Source: Trichosphaerium sp. ATCC 40318
Taxonomy: Eukaryota; Discosea; Flabellinia; Trichosidae
Length of the DNA: 64,000 bases
Assembly (NCBI GenBank): GCA_038496445.1
Contig: JALMLS010000216.1
Span: forward strand, 186,001-250,000
Reading direction: 5' to 3'
A model generated the notes under the pieces. The model saw only the letters and a list, made by a program, of their open reading frames with translations. It was not told the DNA's origin and did no database searches. This document shows positions 53,301 through 64,000 of this stretch, in pieces; position 1 is the stretch's first letter, and each line of letters starts with the position of its first letter. Made by a program: the position numbers and the translations under genes.

Positions 53301-53898
53301 AGTTAGTAAGAAGATTGAAAAAATACCACGTGATTATCGTACGTTTTGGTATCAAGCTTTAATTTATTTCTTTTCTTGTAACCACTTTGAAGAGCTGGTG
53401 CAAGTTTCCATGTATACCCATCATGATCAAAAGTACCAGATTCTCTTATAGAAGCATATTGCTCTTTAGAGAATGACCGGAAAGCTCCAGTTTTAACTAC
53501 AAACTAAGTAAACAAAAGTTTTCAATAGTTAAGTTTCAAAAACGAAAAATCTGAAACTGAGTGAGCTCACTAAGAGTTGAGATTACAAAAATTAAACGCT
53601 TGCCTTCGGGTTTGTACTCGAATGACGTTTTGCCAAGCCTCTGGTTGAGTTTGGCTGCTTCCTTTGCACTCAATAGCGTAGAATGTACATAAATTGGCAT
53701 TGACGTTGGCCACTTAACGTCAAAAGTGCTGAGCAGGTTATTAAATTGTATTGACATAACTGACAAGTTGTTGGGAAGGTTATGCTGCTCTTCAACCCTG
53801 TAGTTTTCAAATTCAACCGGTATTCTGCTCTTCTTGACCTGTAAGCAATATTTTAGCGCTCTAGGCGCATTTTGGGTTACAATATTAACGCACATCAT
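50350..53898 (-). CDS. Large membrane protein with coiled coil, unrecognised
   Basis: Starts MMCVNIVTQNAPRALKYCLQ (53898). The N-terminal 400 residues are soluble-looking: NNLSVMSIQFNNLLSTFDVK, FRSFSKEQYASIRESGTFDH, YHHPNGDYMYEDIKGKEPKV, VDIDEITKWIDNVERIKISS, and KLHKEFTDVYGPCVEILHEP. Then come several hydrophobic segments: NALLSVLCAAANIANTCLAY, GPLLTAYNLISFPIFATGHA with LITVGGTVASPVIGVG, GVLATLPVISSNT, LLIQGLSYVYYNFVTLWDF. The C-terminal part is helical with heptads (ELEQTQLKEVEDLRTKLISK) and ends EVFFKRSRSK. About 15 exons, roughly 850 residues. I do not recognise the family; a membrane-anchored protein with the coiled coil on one side is all that can be said. Some TM exons could belong to a separate gene, but no start or stop pair between them is convincing. 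Confidence 0.5.
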
Positions 53899-55316
53899 GT
53901 CTAACGCGTACTACGTATGTTTTAACCGTTTTTTTGTTCTACATAGCATTTAACGCGGTTTTTAAATGTACACGCACTCTCAGTACTGTTTCAAGTCTAT
54001 TAAGCATAGTTTTAACGGATACCAATCGTACGCTGTTTTCTGCTGAACGTTGAATGCAGTGAGCTTATTCACGTGAGATTTGTTATAATTAACATTTCAC
54101 TAAAATAATCACGTTTAAGTGTTGGTGCATTAAAATACTGTGGACACCAAAACGAACTGCAGATGTAACCATGCGAATAATAATTGAGTTTATTCATTGC
54201 ATCACAGAAAATACAATCTATAAATATTATGCCTTTTAATCTAAAAGTTTGAGAAACAAAAATGCTGGTCTATACATCAAGAGTTACTTTGAAAAGAGGT
54301 TCACATCACAGCCAAAGAACACCAAAAACGGAAGGAGCATTATTGTAATTAGCATATTCAAGAATAGCGTGGTTCAGAGGATGTACCTTGTAGGACTTGA
54401 ACAGAAGTTCAAAGATACTTTCAAGCTAAGTGTACATGCGTTCAATAATTGCATGGCATTCTTCAAATTTTGATTGTAGTAAATAGAAATTGCTTTGTTG
54501 AGTGATAATGCTCATTGATTTACTTATGTGGTACTAGTACATTCATGTTTACATCTTTTTATGCCAGAGCTCATAGTGTTGTACGTAATCCATTGCCAGT
54601 ATAATCACCGTCCATCTTTGCAATATCAACTAAAAAAATAGCATATTTACTGTAGTAGGATACCAAGAAGCAATTCAAGAAGCACCCAAGTGCACAAGTT
54701 TGCAGCATGTTTTATTACTTCTTTTGCCTTCAGACTTTCTGTCGGCTGCTTGAACTGTCACAGTCTCAAATTTTTTTTCATTCCTGGTCAGCTTTAGACA
54801 CACTTCGACAACTAGGTGGCTGGTTTTTATTTGGCTAGGGCTTCTATAACTGTAGGTTCTAGTCCGTCATTTTTTCATGCAAGTTAGTTAATTTGTAAAG
54901 TATGTAAAGTGTTACTTAAAAAGTGATTGTTGTGTTGGTTTGTTTATTAAGAGCAGTTTGTAAATAATAGTCTTCAAACACGCAAGAAATTCATGTGACT
55001 GCTGTTTATCACGTGATACAAAATGTTTCAGATAGCGCGCAGCTAATATATTTTCAATTCAGGACAAACTGGATATTGTCACCATAATCTTGAATGACTT
55101 GTCTGATGAATAATAACTCATTTATGGTACATAGTTGCAACAATCATGCATTGATTACACAACAAGCCTTCGCAAAAGTAATGAGCAACATTTTTAAGTC
55201 AGTTGTTACGACTAGCAAATATGGTACAGCAGACAATTGTCAATTTTGTTTGAGGACTGAGCTTGACCAAGCAACAAAAAAAAACATCGCAACTTAGCAG
55301 TGCCTGTAACAGGCTT
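53899..55316. other. Intergenic region with scattered weak open frames
   Basis: 1.4 kb without a firm gene. On the minus strand a frame HLVVEVCLKLTRNEKKFETV (about 54820-54670), followed by an acceptor and VDIAKMDGDYTGNGLRTTL (54634-54575), might be a short gene. On the plus strand GDKLDIVTIILNDLSDE follows a TTCAG at 55062. CACGTG occurs at 54070 and 55010. None can be tied to a family. Confidence 0.25.
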
Positions 55317-55975
55317 ATGTCAAATCTACCCGCCAACCGCCGTAAATCGCAAGAGCGCGGCATAGAACATCTAGCGGATAAGTATTTAAAAGAACTTGAT
55401 CAATTTGCCGCAAAGAATGCCAATATTAATAAACAACGCGAAGAGAATGATGAATTGCGAAAGGCACGTAGAAAGCGAGTCGCTGTGTGGAAACCTACAG
55501 CTTTCTTGCATGCCGCAGGGCTGCGTTAAGGGCGAGTTGTAGCTGAAAGCGTAGGAGACTTTTAAACTGTGAACTGGTCATGTGGAAACCTTCAACTTTC
55601 TTGCACGCCGTAGGGCTGCGTTAAGGGCGATTTGGAGCTGAAAACGTGTTTAGTGAGCGGTTTGCGGTCTTTCAACAACAATGTGGTGGTTTTTTTTAAT
55701 CTTTTGTTTTATGCACTTGAGAATACCACTAACGTGTGCTATAGAAAGCTACCAAGGACATGATAATGAAATTACTACAAGATGCAACTGAGTACAAGAA
55801 TTTGAAACGCAAGTACGACGAGCTAAAAGATGACTACAACAATGTAAAACAAGAGCTTGAACGTGTCAAAAGATTTAAAACATCAATTTATGAGGCAGTT
55901 GATAATATTTGTGAAACAATAGAACAAGAAAAGGCTGCTGAGCAGCCTGATGTAATACTACTAGAAAAACCGTAA
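55317..55975 (+). CDS. Small coiled-coil protein
   Basis: Exon 1 from ATG 55317: MSNLPANRRKSQERGIEHLA, then LKELDQFAAKNANINKQREE and a basic end (RKARRKR) at about 55479. Exon 2 starts after GTGCTATAG at 55745: KATKDMIMKLLQDATEYKNL, KRKYDELKDDYNNVKQELER, ending QPDVILLEKP at 55975. Together about 130 residues, almost entirely predicted helix with heptads. The intron of about 265 nt is long for this genome and contains a duplicated 67-nt unit. The donor is unclear (GTCGCT at 55480, or a GC site at 55464). No family assigned; dimeric coiled-coil scaffold is the best description. Confidence 0.55.
55486..55647 (+). repeat. Imperfect 67-nt tandem duplication inside an intron
   Basis: Copies at 55486-55552 and 55581-55647, offset 95 nt. 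They share TGTGGAAACC, TTTCTTGCA, AGGGCTGCGTTAAGGGCGA and AGCTGAAA, with roughly nine differences. GC content is higher than in the surrounding intron. Confidence 0.8.
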
Positions 55976-56200
55976 ACAAAAAGATGAAAGGTGCTTGTAC
56001 AATAGTAAAAGAAATGAAAGAACGAAAGTGTCACTTTTTTTGACACCTGTCAAACCTATGTCCCTTATCTTAGATAATATGGACACGCTTTTCGAAAGCA
56101 ACTTCGTTGCACCTTATTCCAGTGAAGAACTTGTATTACTATCACAAGATGATGTAGTAAACTTATTTATTCGATTAAAAAAAAATAAAGTTTTATCTTC

Positions 56201-57631
56201 TTACAAATCAAGGTCATTGTCGTCATCAAGAGTTGTTCTTTTGGTTCCTTCAGTATCTGTCATATCTTCAAGTGCAATAAATTCTCCACCCTGTTGTTTT
56301 CTTTTATATCTTGCTACAAAGAGGCCAGGTAGAGCAATGAGTGTTAGTGTAAACCTACAACGCAAAACAGTTACTTCCAGCTAAGCAAAAAGATGGTGAG
56401 ACCACAGGTCTGTAAACATACCAAAGAACGTTTGGCACAATCATGAACAGCTTTACAAGGAATAACCAAGCTGCGTAAACTGTATCAGGATCCTCCCACA
56501 TGATGATAGGAACGTTTTCGAATACAGTGATTGGGTATGCAGCATCAGCAGCTTCAATAGCTTTGATACCTTTCTTGCTACCAAGAATGTTTACTACGCG
56601 TACACCTACGAGAAATGTCAGTTTACAAAAAAATAATACAGCAACAAAAGCTGCGTGCAACCTACCAGCGTTTACGTCAACGTTCCATCTACTCAAGCAA
56701 GGGTGATCTCCTTGGCTAAATATTGTTTTACAAGAGTTCTCTTCATCATCCTTAGGCGCTTCATAGCCGCAGTGAGCCCACGCGTAAGCAGTTTTGTTTA
56801 CCTAAAGAAAAAAAATTGGTATTTCAAAGGTAGAATGCCCAAGTAAGCCTACTTCGTGATAACTTGACTCATTCGAGAATATCGGCGCTACACAAGAGAA
56901 ATGGAAAGCACCAGAACCATGTGAAGTTTCCTTAATATGATTAAGTGAGTATGAGACTTTTTTAACAAAATAAAAGTGTCAATGTCATACCACATGTTGT
57001 CCAATGTAGTTAGTTTCAACATACACAGTATCTCTGAAGTAAAATGCATCGTATTGGCTGAACTCAGCCTTTGACAAAGGAATAAATGATGCTGTGTTAA
57101 TACGGTATTCTTCGACAGTGTAAAACAAGAAAGAAGCCATGAAAACACCAGCTCCGATAATGATTGCCTACAAACAGTTTTAACAGTTTTGTTGCCATTT
57201 TAGGACGCACTCCAACAACCCAACCCAAACCAGTACTAACAAGGGCGCGTTTATCGGCGTACCAACTAATACGAGTTTAATTTTCGTGTACCTAAAACAA
57301 AGTATTCGCTACCTGTACGACATCAAGCCAAAAATTAGCAACGATAAGGCTACTATACCGCCTAGCATGCCAACTATCAACCATTAGTACCCTTTGCTTA
57401 AATCATCACGTACGTTTGCTAATACCGCCAAGAGGGAAACAACTGTTTAAAGCAGCGACCAAACAAAGCAACTACGTCCCGTAAGCATTAAAGTAAGATC
57501 GATAAGCTATTTTCTTAAAACTCTGTGTATAAGCGAAAACGCACTGCGAATTGGATACTCAGGAACGATTCTGGTCCTCCTAGCCATAGAAGCCGAAAGA
57601 CATTAAAGCACCCGCAGCAGCAGTTTGCCAT
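56201..57631 (-). CDS. Two-pass membrane protein with cysteine-containing loop, unrecognised
   Basis: The proposed start MANCCCGCFNVFRLLWLGG (57631) reads a Cys cluster that could be lipidated, then WYADKRALVSTGLGWVVG and AIIIGAGVFMASFLFYTVEE, a first membrane helix. The large loop contains AEFSQYDAFYFRDTVYVETN, FHFSCVAPIFSNESSYHE, NKTAYAWAHCGYEAPKDDEE, FSQGDHPCLSRWNVDVNAG with four Cys and possible N-glycosylation sites, so it probably faces the lumen or outside. A second helix region AAWLFLVKLFMIVPNVLWY then FTLTLIALPGLFVARYKRKQ precedes an acidic cytosolic tail ending TTLDDDDLDL (stop 56203-56201). The 5' junction (57520 to 57270) is weak. The family is unknown to me. Confidence 0.55.
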
Positions 57632-58018
57632 GCAAGTGAAAGGGTTTCCACAAGCCATTAGAAGTGTTTATGGTAACAACGAGCCGAGTTTCAGCTGACT
57701 ACTCGCGACTTGTGTGTTTTCGATAACGGCACTACGGATTCCGCTAGTACGACGCGCGTAGCACGTAAACAAATAAGTCCGAAACGCAATGGCTCAATTT
57801 TGAGCGGAGTTGAGTTTTTGTAATTGGGACGAAGCGCAGATATGTTTCGTTTGGTTTTTTTGCCGAAACGAGCGGGTCGCTGGATTGACATTTGAGCGGT
57901 ACAGTTTTTTTTTTTTACTCACAACAATCTAGATACAAGAAGCGTTTAGTTTAGTTCACACAGCGTAGAGATTGTGGTAATAAATAATTTAGTTAATTTA
58001 TTTGACACTTGAGATATT
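57632..58018 (-). other. Intergenic region with unexplained short ORF
   Basis: Contains an ATG-led 66-codon minus frame at 57691-57891 (MSIQRPARFGKKTKRNISAL). It vaguely recalls the N-terminus of mitochondrial uL16 but lacks the rest of that protein. Confidence 0.2.
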
Positions 58019-60128
58019 TTAAACACTGCTCAATAAGCTACTACTATAATAACCGCTACTCAACATTGAGTCATCATCATCCTCAGTGAATTCCTTTGGC
58101 AACAGTGACGTACTGCCATTTGGCATAACCGTAGCAGTAGTAATCGTAATATTATCGCCTTGTTGATTAATAGTGGGCGTGGGTGTAGCTGGTACATCTA
58201 TCAAAGGAAAAGCCAGCAAAATTGTAAAAGCTGACAAGCCACAAAGTGAAGCGTTGACGCCAAAATTCGCTGCAAACTTAAACTGAGGTTCTAGAACAAA
58301 GTGAGTCGCACAGTAGTAACGTTTCAACTAACCTGATGCAAAATACATTGGCACGTTCCAGTGTGGAAGTATTATACGCCCCAATAGGCCACTGAATACC
58401 ATACAGCTCAGAAGAAAATTCTACAAAAGAAAATAAATAAATACTCAGCTCTACAATTTTTTTCACATACGTTATTTACATGTCGTCCAAGCTTAGATGC
58501 CTGGTAAAACATTGCCAGGCGAGTAATAGGAAATCCAAGATTTAGAAGAGAAAACCTTTAAGAAATTTTTAGTGAGAAGAATAAAAGTATTGCTGGTCGT
58601 TCAGCTCTTAATACATACCCTATAAAAAATTGTATTTGTGTCAATCCATCATAGTCAATGATAGTGAGGTATCCAGCTGTTTGTAAAACTAATCCCAGAA
58701 CCATACTGATCCTAGCATCGAAGTGTTGACCAAATAGTTCCATAACTATTGTCACCAAAATGTTTATCCCACCAACTATTATGTACACATAATTTGAACT
58801 TACAGTGCCAAATTTAAACGTGTCCATCATTATAGGCGTAGCGACAGTCTCATTAACCACAAAGGTAAGTGTGTTGATAAAAAAAGTTGCAAAGAAAATA
58901 ATGAACACAAACAATGATAAGCTGTTTCGGTTTGATCTGAGCTTCATCTGTGGTGCAACTAAAAGGTGTCAAAACTCGAATACCATGTACTCCAAAATTT
59001 ACCTGGAGCTTGTGGAGCACGCTCAGTATCATCACCAACTTGGAAAACAAAGCGTCTCTCAGTAAAAAACAAAGCCCATAGAATAAAAGAAACCACTCCT
59101 AGACACGCCTACAAGTACTTAAATAAGTAAAAGGATCGTGCAGGATTGTACTTGCCTGTAAATATCCAGGACCAGTAAATTCATCAATGTGACCATAACG
59201 CGAGTCGCTACCCAAAGCAATGCGCTTTCCCATGAAATGAAATGCTAGTTTGCTTATGTCAATGTTGTTTGTTATGTTAATAAATTGTCTTGCTTACCTA
59301 TAGCTATCGTTGGTCCAACTATGAACCCAACTGACGTCACTACTCGTATACGTAGCAGGTATTTATTTCTATCATTTGCTACAATATAACGACCAGCAAA
59401 CGTTCGCGTTCCCGAATTTTCGCCTCCTTTTAAAGATTAGTGTACACCAACGCACGTGTTTCTTTTTTAGGTTTTTTAAGTAAAGACACGTCTCATACCT
59501 TTACCAATACCAGTAATCAATCTAGAAAGGATAAAAACCCACCAATACTGTATATCTTTAATACCAAGCCAGACAGGAATACTACAAAGAAAATTTGGTA
59601 AACAGAAAGAAAACAAACTCGATAAGTTACATAGAAAGTAGAAAATAAGTACCTGCAATACAGTAACCCGCCTAGGATAGATACAGCGAATGATATGAGT
59701 AGCACGTGCTAACAAAGTCATAAGATCCAGTTTTGACATTATTTTTGAAACTGTTTACCTTAATACGACTCTTTTGTGGTTTATAGCTAAATAATGGTAT
59801 GGCAATTAATTCTCCAATGCCGTACGCCGATACTGAAAAAGATAGAACTAGATAAGGGTAATTGTTGTGTTTGTGAGTCTAGGAGATGTTAGTACTGTGT
59901 TATACGCTCCGCAAACACGTACATCAAGAATATACGGCCATAATGTCGCCCAAAGAATAGAAACGGACGTAGATGTAAAAAATAAGGCTAAATAGAATAA
60001 TATGAATTTTGTGTAGTGCGTTTGATGACCCTCAAGTCCTCTAAAGACTATAAAGTGTTACGCCAAGTATTACTTACAATAAACATACCTGTATGTGTGA
60101 ACGCTTTTCTAGGCGCATTGGTATCCAT
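58019..60128 (-). CDS. Major-facilitator transporter, MFSD8/CLN7-like
   Basis: Starts MDTNAPRKAFTHTGLEGHQT (60128), then TM1 FILFYLALFFTSTSVSILWA. Next are YLVLSFSVSAYGIGELIAI, HVLLISFAVSILGGLLYC, WWVFILSRLITGIGKG and the loop TRTFAGRYIVANDRNKYL, ending the first half with VTSVGFIVGPTIAIAFHF and LQACLGVVSFILWALFF. The second half: LFVFIIFFATFFINTLTFVV then NETVATPIMMDTFKF, close to the corresponding ETxxTPLxxD segment of MFSD8, then SMVLGLVLQTAGYLTIIDYD. The tail is acidic (EFTEDDDDSMLSSGYYSSS). MFSD8 is a lysosomal membrane protein linked to chloride transport in animals; function here is by similarity. About ten exons, roughly 500 residues. Confidence 0.72.
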
Positions 60129-60352
60129 CTACACCATTGCAATTATGAATTCGTAAATGTAATAGCAAAATTCTTCAACTGAAGAATTACGAAAAAAATA
60201 AGTTAATCAAGTCCACCTTAGTCAGTTTCGCTCACTGAATCAAGGACAAAAAATGCCAGTTGTGCTATTTAAACCTGCACTATCTAAAAAAGTGATTTCG
60301 TTTACAGATGATATAGTACAAAGTAATTAACCACTAAAGATAAATGCTTTAT

Positions 60353-61902
60353 TCAGTTTTTTTTGTCTTGCGGATACACTAAGCCAATTTGCTTTTTGAC
60401 TTCATCAATGATTTTACAAAATACCATAGATTCATCTAAAGGCATCAGGGGACTTTCAGTCTTGCCCTATACAGGTATAAACATTAAATGTGGCAAAGTT
60501 AAAGAAAATGTGTCTTACTTCTTGCATGCAACGTGTCACATGTTCGGCCTCATACATCATGCCTGTTCCATTTACAAAGTTCAGTTTTGCTAACTCTGGC
60601 TTGATTTTTTCCATACTATTCGGTGGCATTGGAAAATCAAATACTTCAGGCTTTTCAGCGTCACCAACAAAAAGTTGAACCTAGTTAAAACACTTTAATT
60701 ATTACCCAAAAAATGTTTTCTCGTTACCGTTGGTGGACACCAAAATGGTTGTGGCACGATAATGCGCCCTTTAGTTCCCCAAATGCTTGCTGCATTATTT
60801 TGTGGAGAGACAAAACTTGATGATAGTACAGCTGTTCGGCCACCCTTATATCCTAAGATAATGTATCAGATAAAACAATACGAAGTAATTATACCTAGAA
60901 AAATTGCATTTTGCTCGTCAAATCCTTCTGGACTCAGTACACCACTAGCCTATAATATCACACCGATTAATTACTACGTATTTATAAATGGAGGATTAAT
61001 GCCAAGTACATTAATTGTTGTAGGCATCTCTGGGCCAAATATCATTGACGCAAATGAGATCGTGTAAATACCAATGTCTAATAGAGCTCCAGCACCATAC
61101 TCCAGTTTGTTCTAACACTGTTACTAATCGACCCACTAATACAAATAGTGTGTCAAACGTACCAATCTTGGATTGTCAGAAGTGGTAGCGTCAAAGCCAA
61201 AATTTACTGAAACGGTTTTCACCTATGTACTTTTTTAAGTGACATGTGCAACAATTTCGTTCATACTTCGCCTATTTTCCCTTCTGATATAAGTTCCTGT
61301 ACTTTCTTTATTCCTGGGAAAAATCTAAAAATACTCAGTACGTTTTTAGATAGAATGAAGATTTCAAAAGCAACCACTAAGGTGAAGATCTGACCTTGTC
61401 CAAACACCTTCCATTAAGAACAGGTTTGCTTTTTTAGCTGCATTCATAACGTCTTCGCCTTGTTTGCCATTCATTGTCATTGGTTTCTCACATAGAACAG
61501 CAACGCCTAAAGTGAGCGTGAGGAATGTGAAAGTAGAAAATTTGACATACCATTGTTTAAGTATTCTAAAGCGAGTTGCGCATGGTACGTATGTATAACC
61601 CCAATGTACACAATGTCAACAACGCCGCTTTTGGCGAGTTCGGCGTGAGAACTATGTCATTAGTGTAAGGAGTATTTTATTTCGCGTACCCAAACGCATT
61701 AGGTACGTTTCGTGGCTCTGCAAATTGTTTTGCCTTTTCTACTGTTCTGCTTGCAACTCCAGTCACCTTGGCACCTATAACATCACTCAGAGGTAACTTA
61801 CAGTGTCGATGTACCTTCAACGGCCTGTAAAGCAGCGTAGAAATCAGCACATATTTTCCCAGTTCCAGCAATACCCCAATTTATTGTTTTAGCAGCTGAC
61901 AT
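60353..61902 (-). CDS. Gfo/Idh/MocA-family oxidoreductase (trans-dihydrodiol dehydrogenase-like)
   Basis: Starts MSAAKTINWGIAGTGKICAD (61902) with the Rossmann GxGxxG dinucleotide-binding motif. Then VTGVASRTVEKAKQFAE, DIVYIGVIHTYHAQLALEYL, and the family signature VAVLCEKPMTMNGKQGEDVM with the catalytic Lys of EKP. FLMEGVWTRFFPGIKKVQEL and KLEYGAGALLDIGIYTISFA (G-x-L-x-D-x-G-x-Y) follow, as in dimeric dihydrodiol dehydrogenase. C-terminal exons give FDFPMPPNSMEKIKPELAKL, GTGMMYEAEHVTRCMQEGK and SMVFCKIIDEVKKQIG; stop at 60353. Length about 340 residues is normal. It uses NADP to oxidise dihydrodiols or sugars. Shares a 273-bp divergent promoter with the UBLCP1-like gene. Confidence 0.88.
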
Positions 61903-62175
61903 TCTTGTACACACTTTGAATAATGATTAGGTTTTTGATCAACAAAACGTGACAGGAATACGCAAAGTTTTGGTAGTTAAAGTCGGTATTTCGATGTAGA
62001 GGAGAAACAAGGTTTCGGGAATTATCTTGACACTCCTTCTTTGACGTCTGGTGCCTTATAAACACTTTTTTTTTTGCAAAACAGTGTGTCGGTTGTAGTC
62101 AAGAAAATCAAAACCAAACTTTTGTTGAAAATAGACTAAAACGTTACCAATCGCTTATCGAAACAACACGGAGGC

Positions 62176-64000
62176 ATGGCATCTTTTGCCTCCGCATTAC
62201 TTGATGCTGTAACACCAAGCAGCTTTAAAATCGACCAAGGAAACCCTCCAGATGATGGAGTACAACAACAGTCTAGAAAACGAGCAGAAGGAGACGCGCA
62301 AATGAGTCCTAGAAGATCAAGCTCCTTCGTTAACCCAAGTGGTGTCAATAGTGTTAAAGAGCATAAAAAACACGCGAGAAGGCCTCACAGCGGCTCGTTA
62401 CCGCCAAGTGTAAAAAATAGCTCAGGCAATCACCGTCGCGGTAACCATGAGCATAAGCACGCGAGTGGCGCTAGGCACAAGAAGAGTGGAAAAGAATTAT
62501 CTGACGGAAAAGAAAAATCTGGCTACAGCAAGCAGAAGAAGCCGAAGAAAGAATTGACACCAGAGGAGAAAGAAAAAGAGCAACGCCTACGAGAAGCAAG
62601 GCGCCTTTGTACGTTCCCAATTTGCACGCGTCATGCCTAGCGCGACACTGAAGCAAGAGTTTACAAAAATACTCTTTATGTTTTTCAAAAGTCGCTCAAA
62701 CGAACGGAATAACTTTTTGTGGCGCGCCACTGCAGATGTTAGTAACGATTTATTTAACTAACTGATATTTGTAGTACGTCTGGAACAAGTAAAGCGAGAG
62801 GAAGTCCGTATGGCTGAGCTATTTCGTCAATTAGAAGAAGCGTTTGTTAAAGCCGATGAGGTAAGACTTTGAGACTATATAACATGTCACCAACCTTTTT
62901 TTGATGTAAAAGAACAAGACATCAAAAAAAAACGTGCAGAAATTGTTTTCGTTTGAGTAAAGAAAAATTATACTTGTTATCGTTTCACCGCGTAATATTA
63001 ACGTGTACGCCTTAGGATGGTGCTGTAGCAATTAAAAAAGAACTCGATATTCTCAGACAGAAACAACATAAGAGAGAGGAACGGCGTAAGCAAATGGAAC
63101 AAAGGAAAAAGAAAAAACCTGTTAAAAAAAAGAATGGTAAAAAAAAGGGTGCCGCACCAAGGCCAAAACCAACAACCGTACGTTCGTACAAATGGCTTCA
63201 TTATTAGCTGTTTTTTTTGTTTGTCCACAAATTTCTTTTTGCGTGACTGAGAATACTTAGGTTGACACAGAGGAGAGTATCTCAAAGAAACTCGAAGCTG
63301 CTGAGCAGGTGAGAATTTTTTTTCTTCAACTCATCGACTAATACAGGTATCTAGGTTCATTTTGATGTTTTGCATCCGCCTCGTGCCAAAAAATGTTGTT
63401 TGGTTCTTGACATTGATTACACTCTATTTGATCACCGCTGGCAACAAGCATTAAAATCAGAGTATAAGCGTGAACGTCACATGATTATTGAGTTTAAACG
63501 TCCGTACTTGCACGAATTTTTGGTACGTTTATATTTGCGTAGTACTCACTTGAAACTATTCAGATTAGTCTCTTTCTTGTCTAATATATTATAGACGACG
63601 TGCCACGAATTTTACGATTTGATCATATGGTCGGCAACGTCTATGGTTGCTATTCAATCTAAAATTACTAATCTCAAGATTTTGGATTCAAAAACTTATC
63701 ATATTCAATTTGGTATGTATAACAATTGTTTGTTTATTTTTTTGGCGCTTGTTCGAGTATTTTTAAAGGTGATTTTCTATTTTAGTTCTGTCTAAAGAAC
63801 ACATGTTTTACATAAACAAAAGAAGAAATCCAAAAACTATTGTTGGTGAGACAGTGAAGCCTCTAGATGTCATTTGGTCCAAATTTCCTGAATTTTATGG
63901 AAAGCACAATACTATTCACGTACGACTTCATGCTTTAGATAATGAATTGTGTGTCTAAATTGTTCTGCAGATTGACGACTTGGGTTCGAACTTTCAACTA
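62176..64000 (+). CDS. UBLCP1-type nuclear phosphatase, HAD/FCP family (3' end beyond window)
   Basis: From ATG 62176 (MASFASALLDAVTPSSFKID) the first 230 residues are Lys/Arg/Ser-rich (HKKHARRPHSGS, KKPKKELTPEEKEKEQRL, RKKKKPVKKKNGKKKG), then an exon EESISKKLEAAEQVHFDVL. The catalytic domain opens HPPRAKKCCLVLDIDYTLFD (HAD motif I, D-x-D-x-T), followed by KRPYLHEFL, YDLIIWSATSMVAIQSK (motif II region), VKPLDVIWSKFPEFYGKHNT and IDDLGSNFQL (motif III). These strings match ubiquitin-like-domain CTD phosphatase 1, which dephosphorylates the nuclear proteasome and Pol II CTD. The N-terminal ubiquitin-like domain of that family is absent and replaced by a low-complexity basic arm. Truncated by the right edge. 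Confidence 0.85.

Noticed and set aside
54249-54473. Plus-strand 74-codon frame
   Set aside because: No ATG at a sensible place, no splice context, and the opposite strand is equally open.
57691-57891. Minus-strand 66-codon ORF vaguely like uL16m
   Set aside because: Only the first 40 residues are suggestive, the conserved core and C-terminus are absent, and no continuing exon was found.

Overview
This is a compact, gene-dense, AT-rich nuclear segment of a eukaryote, probably a unicellular amoebozoan- or holozoan-like organism. Almost every gene is broken by short introns (about 40-70 nt) with 5' sites that are very often GTACGT or GTATGT and end in YAG or AAG. Intergenic gaps are short, AATAAA signals follow several stops, and genes lie on both strands. 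RasGEF, RGS, Sec6, DP, LIM, ERK-type MAPK and VWA/zinc-ribbon proteins rule out a prokaryote and point to the opisthokont/amoebozoan side of the tree. I cannot name the species. No rRNA, CRISPR array, transposon or viral gene was recognised.

Layout: 1-2998 (-) Ras exchange factor with an RGS domain, truncated by the window edge; 3104-6415 (+) exocyst Sec6; 7033-7988 (+) small unrecognised protein; 8598-10113 (+) two-LIM protein; 10186-10596 (-) uncertain ORF; 10887-11654 (+) La-motif RNA-binding protein; 12053-13075 (-) 2OG-Fe(II) oxygenase-like; 13637-15007 (-) unrecognised, probably nuclear protein; 15680-18178 (-) ERK-like MAPK; 18616-19828 (-) secreted alpha/beta hydrolase; 20083-20959 (+) sigma-like GST; 21029-23524 (-) secreted M28 aminopeptidase; 23850-25969 (+) SLC43-like transporter; 26624-28879 (-) transcription factor DP; 29501-31244 (+) Kazal protein with a probable GPI signal; 31585-32614 (+) SPRY protein; 33137-34331 (-) F-box/SPRY protein; 34495-35857 (-) membrane protein; 35977-38642 (+) glucose-6-phosphate isomerase with a tRNA-Tyr gene inside an intron; 39138-39562 (-) MoaD-like protein; 39796-44592 (-) a chimera of an N-terminal helical/coiled-coil region, full actin domain, zinc ribbon and VWA domain; 44689-49610 (-) F-box SNF2 ATPase; 50350-53898 (-) large unrecognised membrane protein; 55317-55975 (+) coiled-coil protein; 56201-57631 (-) membrane protein; 58019-60128 (-) MFSD8-like transporter; 60353-61902 (-) Gfo/Idh/MocA oxidoreductase; 62176-end (+) UBLCP1-type phosphatase.

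The genes are mostly unrelated housekeeping and signalling functions; there is no operon-like pathway. Themes are Ras/G-protein/MAPK signalling, secretion and extracellular proteins, and nuclear regulation. The strongest candidate for something new is the actin-zinc ribbon-VWA chimera: the join between actin and the VWA half is bridged by a normal intron and stays in frame. Other notable points are the nested intron-less tRNA-Tyr, the RasGEF-RGS fusion, GC-AG introns, and a strong excess of the palindrome CACGTG, mostly inside introns. All exon boundaries were set by eye from frame, splice motif and family similarity, so individual junctions may be off.
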